Shown here: positions 53,689 through 61,861 of the stretch, one piece after another | Numbering within the stretch: the stretch's first letter is position 1 | Layout: each line of letters opens with the position of its first letter | The notes under the pieces: generated by a model | Databases searched by the model: none | What the model saw: only the letters and a program-made list of their open reading frames with translations | What the model was told of the DNA's origin: nothing | Assembly: GCA_946222885.1 (NCBI GenBank) | Contig: CAMIAK010000003.1 | Location: forward strand, 1-64,000 | Length of the DNA: 64,000 nucleotides | Source of the DNA: an uncultured Nesterenkonia sp. | GTDB taxonomy: Bacteria; Actinomycetota; Actinomycetes; Actinomycetales; Micrococcaceae | Direction: 5' to 3' | Program-made: the position numbers and the translations under genes

Positions 53689-54483
53689 TCAGCGACGCCG
53701 GCCCCTTCCGTGCCGGGGGCGGCGGCCTGAGCCGGCGGGACGGCGGGAGCCGCGTGGGCCCTGCTTCTGGGGCGCAGCACCCTTCTTCCGCCCCGGACTC
53801 TGTGCCGCTGAGCCCTTCTTGGCCGCGTCGCCCTTCTCCCCGGTGTCCTTCCCGGAACCGATCGCGCTGCGGCCGCTGCCCGGCTTCCGGCCCCGGGCCA
53901 CGCCGATGAACTCCTGGATGAGGTCGCTGTCCCGCTCCCGCAGCCAGCACAGTCCGACGTCATAGCCGGGCAGTCCGTCCACCTGCCGGACGACCACGTC
54001 CTTGCGTGAGAGCATCCGCGCCACGGAGTTCGGCAGGATCAGCAGACCCGCGCCGGAGGCCACCACCTCCAGGGCGATGCGCTCAGCCCGCGCCAGCTCT
54101 GTCCCGGCCAGGGGCTCGTGCGGGTCGGGCTGCTCCCCCGGGGCCATCTCCGCAGGATCGAGGAAGCTCTCCTGGGCGATCTCCGCCCAGTCCACGGACT
54201 CCTCCGCCGCGGCGACCCAATGGTCCTGGGACGCACAGACCACCGGGTCCTCCCGGTACAGGAGGACCCGGCTGAAACGGTCCGTGTCCACGTCCGGCTG
54301 GTCCTCGCGGCGGCGGAGGTAGCCGACGTCGGCGGTTCCCTCCGTGAGCCGCTCGAACTGGCCGGCGTCGTCGAAGTAGTCCACGCTCAGGCGGAACTCC
54401 GGGTACCGGTCGCGCCAGCGGGCGACCCACTTGTCCGGCGTCGCACCCGGGATCGCGCCCAGCCTCAGACCGTCATGCTCCAT
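53689..54483 (-). CDS. LysR substrate-binding domain protein without HTH, basic C-terminal tail
   Basis: This 264-residue protein starts directly in a LysR-type effector domain (LRLGAIPGATPDKWVARWRD, LTEGTADVGYLRR, VVASGAGLLILPNSVARML). There is no winged helix before it. From about residue 198 it becomes a low-complexity Lys/Arg/Gly/Ser/Ala tail (GRKPGSGRS, KKGSAAQSPGRKKG, RGSRRPAGSGRRPRHGRG), like histone- or Lsr2-type basic tails. It could bind nucleic acid through this tail. The upstream frame holds no HTH, so the gene looks complete rather than broken. Function unknown. Confidence 0.75.
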   Translation of the reverse strand: MEHDGLRLGAIPGATPDKWVARWRDRYPEFRLSVDYFDDAGQFERLTEGTADVGYLRRREDQPDVDTDRFSRVLLYREDPVVCASQDHWVAAAEESVDWAEIAQESFLDPAEMAPGEQPDPHEPLAGTELARAERIALEVVASGAGLLILPNSVARMLSRKDVVVRQVDGLPGYDVGLCWLRERDSDLIQEFIGVARGRKPGSGRSAIGSGKDTGEKGDAAKKGSAAQSPGRKKGAAPQKQGPRGSRRPAGSGRRPRHGRGRRR

Positions 54484-54564
54484 CCCCTCAGTCTATGAGG
54501 GGCGCATCCGGCCGGCGGACTCCGCAGACCCGGAGGTCACGACGGCGCGCCGGCGGGGATGCCC

Positions 54565-55938
54565 TCAGACCTGCGCGCCCACCGGGCTGCCCAGATAGGT
54601 CTCCAGGGAGTCGTCCAGCGCCTTCATCCACGGGGTGTGGTGCGGCTCGGCCACCGTGCCGGTCATCACCGAGCGGTAGCAGCGGTCGCGGTAGGTGAGG
54701 ATGTCCTCCTTCTTGTCGTGCTTCCACTCCAGGAAGGTCTCCACCACCGCGTCCAGGTCGAACATCGGGTAGTCCGTGAGCTCGATGAGGTCGCGGATGT
54801 AGTCGGCCTGGAAGGTGACGTCGTCCCGGACGGTCTCGATGGCTTCGAGACGTGCCAGCCAGGCGTCGATGTCGGCCCGGCGGGCGGCGGCACCGGGCAG
54901 CTGGTGCCGGCCCAGGATGACGTCGCGGACGAACCACGCCTGGGCGTCGAACATGTTGAAGGTGAACCACTGGTCCTGCATGCCCAGATAGAACAGGTGC
55001 GGCGCGCCCTCGAAGACGACCCCCTTGTAGAGGTTGTCCGGGTAGAGGTTGTTGGGCGTGCGCAGGCTCAGCTCCTCCGGCAGGAACGGGAAGTGGTGCC
55101 GGTAGCCGGTGGCGAGCACTACGGAGTCGAACTCCCGGGTGCGCCCGTCGGCGAAGTGGGCGGTGCTGCCCTCGAAGCGCTCCACCAGCGGCCACTCCTC
55201 CAGGGTCTCCGGCCAGCCGAACTCCATGGGTCCGGAGCGGTAGCTGAAGGTCACCGAGGCCGCGCCCAGCTTATGGGCCTGGATGCCGATGTCCTCGGCC
55301 GAGTAGCTCGATCCGATGACCAGCAGGTCCTTGCCCACCAGGGTCTCCGCGCCGCGGAAGTCGTGGGCGTGGGTCACCGGGCCGGGGAAGGTCTCGATCC
55401 CTTCGAAGGACGGGACGTTGGGGAAGGAGAAGTGCCCGGCGGCCACGATCACGTCGTCGAAGTGCTCGGTGGACTCGGTCTGGCTGGGCAGGTGCTCGGA
55501 GGTCACCAGGTAGCCGTCGTCGGGATGGGAGGTCACGCGCCGCACCACGGTGGAGAAGCGGACTGCGTCCTTCAGCCCGACGCCGTCCTTCAGCTTCGCC
55601 CCGGCCACCCGGCCGTTGATGTAGTCCCACAGCACCGCACGCGGCGGGTAGGAGGAGATCGGACGGCCGAAGTGCTCGTCGAAGCTGTAGTCGGCGAACT
55701 CGAGGCACTCCTTGGGGCCGTTGGACCACAGGTGGCGGTACATGCTGCTGTGCACCGGCTCGCCGTGCTCGTCCACCCCCGTGCGCCAGGTGTAGTTCCA
55801 CTGACCGCCCCAGTCGGACTGCTTCTCGAAGCAGACGATCTCCGGGATCTCCGCCCCCTCGGCGGCGGCTGAGGCGAAAGCACGCAGCTGGGCGATCCCG
55901 CTGGGACCCGCACCGATGATGGCGACGCGCGAATTCAT
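54565..55938 (-). CDS. tmm: trimethylamine monooxygenase (flavin-containing monooxygenase)
   Basis: This 457-residue FAD/NADPH monooxygenase has an N-terminal VAIIGAGPSGIAQLRAFASA, WGGQWNYTWRTGVDEHGEPV, SMYRHLWSNGPKECLEFADY, and the second dinucleotide motif VIGSSYSAEDIG. The FATGY-type motif is VVLATGYRHHFPF. These match bacterial Tmm, which makes trimethylamine N-oxide. Last gene of the six-gene methylamine operon. RBS AGAGGGAA. Oxidation of other amines or sulfides remains possible. Confidence 0.88.
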   Translation of the reverse strand: MNSRVAIIGAGPSGIAQLRAFASAAAEGAEIPEIVCFEKQSDWGGQWNYTWRTGVDEHGEPVHSSMYRHLWSNGPKECLEFADYSFDEHFGRPISSYPPRAVLWDYINGRVAGAKLKDGVGLKDAVRFSTVVRRVTSHPDDGYLVTSEHLPSQTESTEHFDDVIVAAGHFSFPNVPSFEGIETFPGPVTHAHDFRGAETLVGKDLLVIGSSYSAEDIGIQAHKLGAASVTFSYRSGPMEFGWPETLEEWPLVERFEGSTAHFADGRTREFDSVVLATGYRHHFPFLPEELSLRTPNNLYPDNLYKGVVFEGAPHLFYLGMQDQWFTFNMFDAQAWFVRDVILGRHQLPGAAARRADIDAWLARLEAIETVRDDVTFQADYIRDLIELTDYPMFDLDAVVETFLEWKHDKKEDILTYRDRCYRSVMTGTVAEPHHTPWMKALDDSLETYLGSPVGAQV

Positions 55939-55980
55939 ATATATTTCCCTCTTCTGTTGTGCATTGCGTTGTGTACCGGT

Positions 55981-56361
55981 TCAGGCGGCGAAGTCGCGGT
56001 CGCCGGTGAAGAATCCGAGCGCGTAGTCGTCGGTTTCGAATTTCACAGGCGTTCCTTTGGGGAAGAACAGGATTTCTCCTGCGTCAGCGATGATCTGATC
56101 CCCTGTCTTCATATCCGTCAGTTTGAACTGACCTTTGACCACAAACTTCATCTCGTCGTATGTGTATTCATACTCCAAAGCCTCGCCCGCCTTCAATTCG
56201 AAGAACCCGCTGCACATGCGTGACCCCTCCGGATTCATGTACGCATCGCCGATGTAAGCGTTGACTCCGGGCTCCTCCATCGAGGGGATGTTCTCCTGGG
56301 CACCGGTGACCTTATGGATCTTTCCGGCCTTGGTCATCGTTCCGAGCAGCTGCGTCTCCAT
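55981..56361 (-). CDS. EutQ/DUF861-like cupin protein
   Basis: This 126-residue cupin has EYEYTYDEMKFVVKGQFKLT, the EutQ-like motif in which Tyr and Glu replace the usual His metal ligands, followed by DAGEILFFPKGTPVKFE. RBS AGGAGGAACC. It sits between the unknown 302-residue protein and tmm. Its codon use is more A+T-rich than its neighbours, suggesting separate acquisition. Role in amine catabolism is unknown. Confidence 0.8.
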   Translation of the reverse strand: METQLLGTMTKAGKIHKVTGAQENIPSMEEPGVNAYIGDAYMNPEGSRMCSGFFELKAGEALEYEYTYDEMKFVVKGQFKLTDMKTGDQIIADAGEILFFPKGTPVKFETDDYALGFFTGDRDFAA

Positions 56362-56414
56362 GGTTCCTCCTGAATAGGTTGGTCGTACTGTTCTTCTCTT
56401 CCCTCCGGAAGCTT

Positions 56415-57323
56415 CTAGGCCGCCATCCTCCTGGCGGGGTCGGCGGCATTCCGCCGGTCTGCTGCCTGGCACGCGCGCCCGAGCAGATCGAGGGCCTGCC
56501 GGCCGTCGAGGGCCCGGTAGGTCTGGACGGTGGCGGTTCCTCGGCGGGCCGCACGGCGCTCCTGCAGGCGGGAGGCGCGCTCCTGGTCTGCAACCTCGTC
56601 GAGCCGGGAGCCGAAGGTCTGCAGCCAGAGCCGCAGATCGCTGACGGTGCTGGGGCCGGCTCCCATGGCGAGCAGGGATTCGTCGTCGCGCGGGGCGAAG
56701 TCGTGATAGCAGCGGTGCGGCTCGAGGACGTCCTCCACCATGGATTCGCATTCGCCGTCCTCGGTCCTCACCGTGGTGTCAGGGTGCCGGACGTTCCCAG
56801 CGGGCGAGTACGCGTACGCGGAGGCGAGCCGTTCGCGGAAGCTGGCGGCGTCGGTCCATCCGCTGGGCGCGCGGGTCACCCAGCCGGGGTTGCCGGCGGC
56901 GTCGGCCTCGGCCTCCACCCGGTCCATGTCCACCAGGTCCGGCCGGCCCTCCGGCAGCAGCAGGCGGGTGATCGCCCGGTCGGTGAGCTCGCCGAGGAGG
57001 GCGTAGGGGTCCCCGGCGGGAAGGAAGATCTCCCGGCGGGCCGGCCAGACGTCCATCGGGGAGAAGTCCCCGTGGGGACCGCCCACGTGGAAGACGAACA
57101 GCGGCGGGTACTGGTCCCGGCGGCGCTCCGGCTGAGCCTCGTAGAAGAGTGCGACGCCGGCCTGGATCAGCGCGCTGGCGCCGACCGCCCCCAGGGGCTC
57201 GTCGACGACGACGCCGATCCGGTCGGCCGGGGTCCATCCCGGGAGGATGTCATCGAGGCCGCACTGCTGGCCGCCGCGCTCAGCGGTGAACAGCTCGGGA
57301 CGGCAGAGGACTGAGACGTGCAT
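56415..57323 (-). CDS. conserved unknown protein in methylamine operon
   Basis: This 302-residue soluble protein starts at ATG 57323 (MHVSVLCRPELFTAERGGQ). It has QYPPLFVFHVGGPHGDFSPMDVWP in the middle, and a C-terminal third that is Arg/Gln/Ala-rich (SRLQERRAARRGTATV). I recognise no catalytic motif. It lies four bases after the DUF3445 gene and 53 nt before the cupin, so it should be translated with the dimethylamine monooxygenase genes. It may be a further subunit or an accessory protein. Confidence 0.72.
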   Translation of the reverse strand: MHVSVLCRPELFTAERGGQQCGLDDILPGWTPADRIGVVVDEPLGAVGASALIQAGVALFYEAQPERRRDQYPPLFVFHVGGPHGDFSPMDVWPARREIFLPAGDPYALLGELTDRAITRLLLPEGRPDLVDMDRVEAEADAAGNPGWVTRAPSGWTDAASFRERLASAYAYSPAGNVRHPDTTVRTEDGECESMVEDVLEPHRCYHDFAPRDDESLLAMGAGPSTVSDLRLWLQTFGSRLDEVADQERASRLQERRAARRGTATVQTYRALDGRQALDLLGRACQAADRRNAADPARRMAA

Positions 57324-57327
57324 CGGC

Positions 57328-58347
57328 TCATCCCCTGCTCTCCAGCGTCGATCCTGCCGGCGCCGCGACCCGCAGCCATTCCACGGCGCGGTCACGGTAG
57401 GAGATGAAGCCCTTGTAGTCGGCCATGTCCTCCGGCAGCTCCTCCAGCACGGAGGTGAAGCGGGCCCTCCAGGGCTCCACCTCCGCGATGACCTCCAGCG
57501 GGAGCATGTAGGTGCGGATCAGGAACATGACGCTGCCCGACTGGGGCAGCCGGATGAGGTGCTGGACCTCCACGCGCAGGTGCACCTCGGCCCCGAAGGT
57601 CTCATCGTCCACGGTCTGGATGCGGCCGCGGTCCGGCCCCCATTCCGGATAGACCTCGGTGGAGACGTCCAGCCGGCGGCCGATGGTCATCGACCAGTTG
57701 GTCCTGCGATAAGGCTCCCCGGCCTGCAGCCGCATGATGAACTTCTGGGCCCGGGTGATGACCCCGGTCTGGCGCACCCGCGGCACGGGGCCGTGGATCT
57801 CCAGGAAGCTCATCCCGACGTCGAAGCCGAAGGACCAGTCGGCGGCGAAGGTCACCACTCCGGCGTCGGCGTAGAGCTGTCCCTCCCGCTGATCCAGCAG
57901 CACGATGTCCTCCTGTACCTGGGAGCCGATGTAGCCCATGGGCTCCTGCGGCAGGGTGGAGGCGTCCCCGTAGACGAAGCGCTGCTCGATGCCCAGCAGC
58001 CGGTTGGTCCAGAGGAACTCCTGCCCGGAGACCCGCACCAGGCTCATATCCTGCGGATAGGCGGTGGACAGCTCCTGCATCAGGGTGAGCATGGCGTCCC
58101 AGGCCGCGGGCTGCATATGCGGCAGCACCTGCAGCCGGGAGGGGTCATCGGCCAGGACGCGCTCCCGCTCGGCGAGCTCGTGGCGGTACTCGCTGTCCAC
58201 ATGGACCACGGTGTCTCCCCACTGCCCCGCCGGGGTCTCCTCCGGCTTCCCGGCGGGCTGCACATTGGTGGAGTAGCGGTAGGTGTCCTCGGGGAACGGG
58301 AAGGGGAAGGTGCGGATCAGGTCCGGGGCGAGGGCGGTGACGGTCAT
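57328..58347 (-). CDS. heme-dependent oxidative N-demethylase (DUF3445), dimethylamine monooxygenase component
   Basis: This 339-residue DUF3445/HODM-type protein has RTFPFPFPEDTYRYSTNVQP, QEDIVLLDQREGQLYADAGV, FGFDVGMSFLEIHGPVP and RRTNWSMTIGRRLD. The family is the oxygen-activating heme component of dimethylamine monooxygenase, demethylating DMA to methylamine plus formaldehyde. The ATG at 58347 overlaps the reductase stop (ATGA). Nomenclature (dmmA-D) varies, so I leave the symbol blank. Confidence 0.88.
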   Translation of the reverse strand: MTVTALAPDLIRTFPFPFPEDTYRYSTNVQPAGKPEETPAGQWGDTVVHVDSEYRHELAERERVLADDPSRLQVLPHMQPAAWDAMLTLMQELSTAYPQDMSLVRVSGQEFLWTNRLLGIEQRFVYGDASTLPQEPMGYIGSQVQEDIVLLDQREGQLYADAGVVTFAADWSFGFDVGMSFLEIHGPVPRVRQTGVITRAQKFIMRLQAGEPYRRTNWSMTIGRRLDVSTEVYPEWGPDRGRIQTVDDETFGAEVHLRVEVQHLIRLPQSGSVMFLIRTYMLPLEVIAEVEPWRARFTSVLEELPEDMADYKGFISYRDRAVEWLRVAAPAGSTLESRG

Positions 58348-59312
58348 AGCGGAACCTCCAGAGGAGAGGACTGCGCCCGGGAGACGCAGCACATCATCGA
58401 GTCGTCGGCTTCTTTCTCGTCGTCTTCGAGGTAGTGATCCCGGTGCAGGGGGACCCCGCGGGTCACCGGGATGCGGCATTCGCCGCAGAAGCCCTGCCGG
58501 CAGAGGTTGGGGACGGCGATGCCGCGGGCCTCCAGCACCTCCAGCAGGCTGGTGCCGGAGGGCACCTCCACCCTCTGGCCGCTCTCGGTGAGCTCCACCT
58601 CGAAGGGCTCCCCCGGGTCCAGGGCGTCGGCGCCGAAACGTTCGGTGTGCACCCGTCCCGCAGGCCAGCCGAGCTCCTCCGCTGCGGCACAGACGGCGGC
58701 CATGAAGGCATCCGGGCCGCAGCAGTACAGGTGCGCGCCCAGGGGCTGGCGGCCCAGGGCGTCGTCGAGCTCCACGAGGAACTCCGCCCTGCCGGTGAAG
58801 CGGCGCAGCGCGACGTTCGCAGAACCTGCGGCCAGCTCCTCGAGCTCCTCCAGGTGCGCCCCGTGGCCCTCCTTATGGGCGTAGAGGACCTCCGTCTCCT
58901 GGCCCCACCGTGCGGCTGAGCGCAGGTGGGAGAGGATCGGGGTGATCCCGATGCCGCCGGCGATCAGCAGGTGCTTCCGGGCCCGCTGCATGGGGGCGAA
59001 CAGCGAGCGCGGCGGCCGGGCGGTGACCATGTCCCCGGGCTGGCGCTGATGCAGCCACTGCGAACCGCCTTGGCCGTCGTCGACCCGAAGCACCGAGATC
59101 ACATAGGCCTCCGGCAGAGTGGACTCCCCCACCAGCGAATAGGCGTTGACCGCGGAGCCGCACTCCAGCACCAGGTGGCTGCCGGGCACGAAGGAGGGCA
59201 GCGGCCTGCGGTCCGGATGCGCGAGGGTGAAGGTCCGGATCCGCGGCGTCGCATCGACGACGGCGGTGACCTCCAGCTCCAGCGTCCCTGCTGCGAGAGT
59301 GGCTGCGCTCAT
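58344..59312 (-). CDS. PDR/VanB-type ferredoxin reductase, dimethylamine monooxygenase component
   Basis: This 322-residue electron-transfer protein has an N-terminal flavin domain (SFVPGSHLVLECG, NAYSLVGES), an NAD-binding part (LLIAGGIGITPILSHLRSA, YCCGPDAFMAAV) and a C-terminal plant-type [2Fe-2S] domain (LCRQGFCGECRIPV, then MMCCV). It supplies electrons from NAD(P)H to the heme component. The stop overlaps the DUF3445 start and its start overlaps the DmmA-like stop, so stoichiometric synthesis is likely. Confidence 0.92.
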   Translation of the reverse strand: MSAATLAAGTLELEVTAVVDATPRIRTFTLAHPDRRPLPSFVPGSHLVLECGSAVNAYSLVGESTLPEAYVISVLRVDDGQGGSQWLHQRQPGDMVTARPPRSLFAPMQRARKHLLIAGGIGITPILSHLRSAARWGQETEVLYAHKEGHGAHLEELEELAAGSANVALRRFTGRAEFLVELDDALGRQPLGAHLYCCGPDAFMAAVCAAAEELGWPAGRVHTERFGADALDPGEPFEVELTESGQRVEVPSGTSLLEVLEARGIAVPNLCRQGFCGECRIPVTRGVPLHRDHYLEDDEKEADDSMMCCVSRAQSSPLEVPL

Positions 59313-59893
59313 CGTCCGCCCACCTCCTCCGGCGACCATTCCTCGGCATCCACCTTGAAGCCGAGGAAGCTGCCGCGGCGCCGGGAGATGTGATAGTAGA
59401 TCAGCAGCGGCTCTGCGCAGGAGGAGCAGTCCACGACGTCGTCGATCGCGGCCTCGGCCAGCGTGGTCTCCTCACAGTGGGCGCAGAAGACCGGGAGCAG
59501 GTCGGTCTGCGTGGTGGCCACCAGGATCTCCTCGTCCAGCAGGCCGGCCTCCAGGGCGAGGGAGCGGGCGCGGAGCACATCGGCCAGCGGGCCGGCGATC
59601 ATCAGCCGCCAGCCGACCTTCGCCGCCGCGAAGCACCGGGCGAGCACCTCCTGCTCCTGGGGGAGGGTCCCGCCGTCGTGCTGGCGGCCGCAGGGCACCA
59701 GCGGAACGGTCTCGTGCGGGATGGCGGCCTCCTCCAGCTGCCTCTTCCAACGGGAGACAGCCTCTTCGGCGTCGTAGCTGAGGATGGTGCAGGCGGCGGC
59801 CTTCGGATCAGTCGGCAGCTCCCCGCCGCCGGGGCGGGCGGTGGGCTCGAGCGCCCAGGGCGGGACGCTCGTATGTTCCATCACGGGTGACAT
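59309..59893 (-). CDS. dimethylamine monooxygenase subunit, DmmA-like
   Basis: This 194-residue protein has a Rossmann-like N-terminal half (GWRLMIAGPLADVLRARSLAL) and a C-terminal metal-binding part with two CxxC pairs (FCAHCEE and DCSSCAEP), then ISRRRGSFLGFK, matching the DmmA-like family. ATG 59893 follows GGAGG at 7 nt, better than the in-frame ATG four codons later. It heads the six-gene operon, divergent from amt. Confidence 0.82.
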   Translation of the reverse strand: MSPVMEHTSVPPWALEPTARPGGGELPTDPKAAACTILSYDAEEAVSRWKRQLEEAAIPHETVPLVPCGRQHDGGTLPQEQEVLARCFAAAKVGWRLMIAGPLADVLRARSLALEAGLLDEEILVATTQTDLLPVFCAHCEETTLAEAAIDDVVDCSSCAEPLLIYYHISRRRGSFLGFKVDAEEWSPEEVGGR

Positions 59894-60021
59894 CGGAAGT
59901 CCTCCACGGGTCAGCAGTCAGTTCCTTAACAGGAAACGCTGTCTTCCCATAGTGGACGGCGCCGTGTTTCGTCGACGTGACGGATGCGCAAGCTCCTCGT
60001 AAAAGAATCTGCACTCTTGTT

Positions 60022-60083
60022 GTCACAGAAAAGGAAATGTGTCCCGTTACTCAAACCTTTCTCATCTGTCACCCGCTCGAAAC
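60022..60083. promoter_or_regulatory. GlnR-type nitrogen-control box upstream of amt
   Basis: GTTAC (60046), CTTTC (60057), GTCAC (60068) and GAAAC (60079) are spaced exactly 11 bp apart, the a1-b1-a2-b2 arrangement of the actinobacterial GlnR box (GTnAC-n6-GAAAC repeated). The second half, GTCACCCGCTCGAAAC, is a perfect match. A further half-box, GTCAC-n6-GGAAA, is at 60022-60037. It lies in the 283-bp spacer between the methylamine operon and amt-glnB, 94-131 nt before the amt start. Confidence 0.75.
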
Positions 60084-60176
60084 AATGCCGCGTTTACTGT
60101 CGTAAGACGTCGTTTATCTATGCGATACGACGCATCTCACCGATCACTCGCCCATTCGAATGGAGGCCTGCATCTG

Positions 60177-61400
60177 ATGGCAGAGGCGCAGGAATTTGCA
60201 GACGTAGCGTGGATATTGGCCGCCATGACGGTCGTCCTGCTGATGTTCCCCGGGCTGGCGCTCTTCTACGGAGGAATGGCCGGCTCGAAGAACGTCCTGA
60301 ACATGTTCGCCATGGCCATGACCACGCTGGGGACCGTGGCCACCATCTATGTGCTCTACGGGCACGGCATGGTGCTGGGAGAGTCCATGGGCGGCATCAT
60401 CGGCAACCCCACCGACTACTTCGGCATCGTCGGCCATGAGGAGGCCGGCGTCGACGGCGGGTTCGCCGAGACCCTGGACCTGGCGTTCTTCACCCTCTTC
60501 GCCTGCATCACCGTCTCCATCATCGCCTCCGGCGCGCTGGGACGCATGAAGTTCTCCGCCTGGCTGGTCTTCTCGGTCATCTGGGCCACCCTGGTGTACT
60601 TCCCGCTGGGCCACTGGGTCTTCGGCGACGGCTGGCTCGGCGCCACCGTGAACTTCCACGACTACGCCGGCGGCACCGCCGTGCACATGGCCTCCGGCTT
60701 CGGCGCCCTGGCGCTGGCCGTGGTCCTCGGCCCCCGGAAGAACCTCTCAGCCCGCCCGCACAGCCTGCCGCTGGTGCTGCTGGGCGCCGGCATCCTCTGG
60801 ATGGGCTGGATGGGCTTCAACGGCGGCACCGCCGAGGGCGCGAACTACCTGGCGCAGTACACCATGATGAACACGCTCTTCGCAGGCGGCACCGGCATGC
60901 TGGGCTTCATGGCCTTCGAGAAGTTCCGCGACGGCAAGGCCACCGTGCTGGGCATGTGCTCCGGCATCGTCGCCGGCCTGGTGGCCATCACCCCGGCGGC
61001 CGACGCGGTGGACCCCTTCGGCGCCCTCGCGCTGGGCTTCCTGGCCGGCGCCTTCGTCGCCTGGGCCTGCACCTGGAAGACCAAGCTGGGCATCGATGAG
61101 TCCCTGGACGCCTTCGCCGTGCACGGCGTGGGCGGCATCGTCGGCGCCATGTTCGTGGTCTTCTTCGGCTGGGCCACCTACACCGCCGACGAGCCGATCC
61201 GCGGCATCCTCTTCGGCGGCGACATCTCGCTGCTCTGGGGCGAGATCATCGCCATCGGCACCACCTGCATCTACGCCTTCGGCGTCACCTGGATCATCGC
61301 GAAGGTCATGGACGTGACCATGAACATCCGCGTGAGCGAGGAGGACGAGGACGACCTCGACTTCACCCTCCACGGCCAGACCGCCTACGACTACAAGTGA
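60177..61400 (+). CDS. amt: ammonium transporter
   Basis: This 407-residue Amt-family channel has 11 hydrophobic segments. Signature stretches are FPGLALFYGGMAGSKN, DYAGGTAVHMASGFGALALAV and FAVHGVGGIVGAMFVVFFGW, with both pore His residues. ATG 60177 with GGAGG at 10 nt was selected; the longer open frame upstream runs through the GlnR-box region and is not plausible. It imports ammonium or methylammonium. With glnB it is the standard nitrogen-responsive pair. Confidence 0.95.
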   Translation: MAEAQEFADVAWILAAMTVVLLMFPGLALFYGGMAGSKNVLNMFAMAMTTLGTVATIYVLYGHGMVLGESMGGIIGNPTDYFGIVGHEEAGVDGGFAETLDLAFFTLFACITVSIIASGALGRMKFSAWLVFSVIWATLVYFPLGHWVFGDGWLGATVNFHDYAGGTAVHMASGFGALALAVVLGPRKNLSARPHSLPLVLLGAGILWMGWMGFNGGTAEGANYLAQYTMMNTLFAGGTGMLGFMAFEKFRDGKATVLGMCSGIVAGLVAITPAADAVDPFGALALGFLAGAFVAWACTWKTKLGIDESLDAFAVHGVGGIVGAMFVVFFGWATYTADEPIRGILFGGDISLLWGEIIAIGTTCIYAFGVTWIIAKVMDVTMNIRVSEEDEDDLDFTLHGQTAYDYK

Positions 61401-61410
61401 GGAGCCCGCG

Positions 61411-61749
61411 ATGAAACTCGTCACCGCAGTGATTCAGCGCAAGAAGCTCGACCCCGTCACCGAGGCGCTGGCCGCCAAGGGCATCGGCGGCGCCACCGTC
61501 ACCGACGTGCTGGGCTACGGCACCCAGGGCGGGCGCAAGGAGGTCTTCCGCGGCAAGGAGTACTCGGTGGACTTCCTGCCCAAGACCAAGATCGAGGTGA
61601 TCGTCCCGGCGGAGATCGTCGAGGAGATCATCGACACCATCGTCGAGGCCGCCCGCACCGGCTCCATCGGGGACGGCAAGGTCTGGGCCACCGAGCTGAC
61701 CGGCGTCGTGCGCGTCCGCACCGGCGAGCACGGCAAGGAAGCGATCTGA
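61411..61749 (+). CDS. glnB: nitrogen regulatory protein P-II
   Basis: This 112-residue PII protein has KLVTAVIQRKKLDPVTEALA, the T-loop GYGTQGGRKEVFRGKEYSVDF with the modifiable Tyr, and the B/C-loop TGSIGDGKVWATELTGVVRVRTGE. It lies ten bases after amt and probably gates Amt according to nitrogen status (GlnK role). RBS GAGGAGC. Followed by a strong terminator. Confidence 0.95.
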   Translation: MKLVTAVIQRKKLDPVTEALAAKGIGGATVTDVLGYGTQGGRKEVFRGKEYSVDFLPKTKIEVIVPAEIVEEIIDTIVEAARTGSIGDGKVWATELTGVVRVRTGEHGKEAI

Positions 61750-61819
61750 GGGAACCGGCTCCTGCCGGCCCCGAATCGCGCAGCAGACCTCCCCTTCCGT
61801 TCGGGGAGGGTCCCTCCAG

Positions 61820-61861
61820 AAGGCGGGGACGGGTGCTCACCATGAGCCCCGTCCCCGCCTT
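61820..61861 (+). terminator. amt-glnB terminator
   Basis: AAGGCGGGGACGGG and CCCGTCCCCGCCTT form a 14-bp stem that continues inward with GCTCA/TGAGC, followed by TTCCCTTCC. It lies 71 nt past the glnB stop. The convergent LysR gene ends inside the loop (stop at 61837-61839). Confidence 0.8.

Noticed and set aside
60039..60176. 46-residue N-terminal extension of amt
   Set aside because: It would translate the GlnR-type box, is not hydrophobic, and an RBS-supported ATG at 60177 begins the normal family N-terminus.
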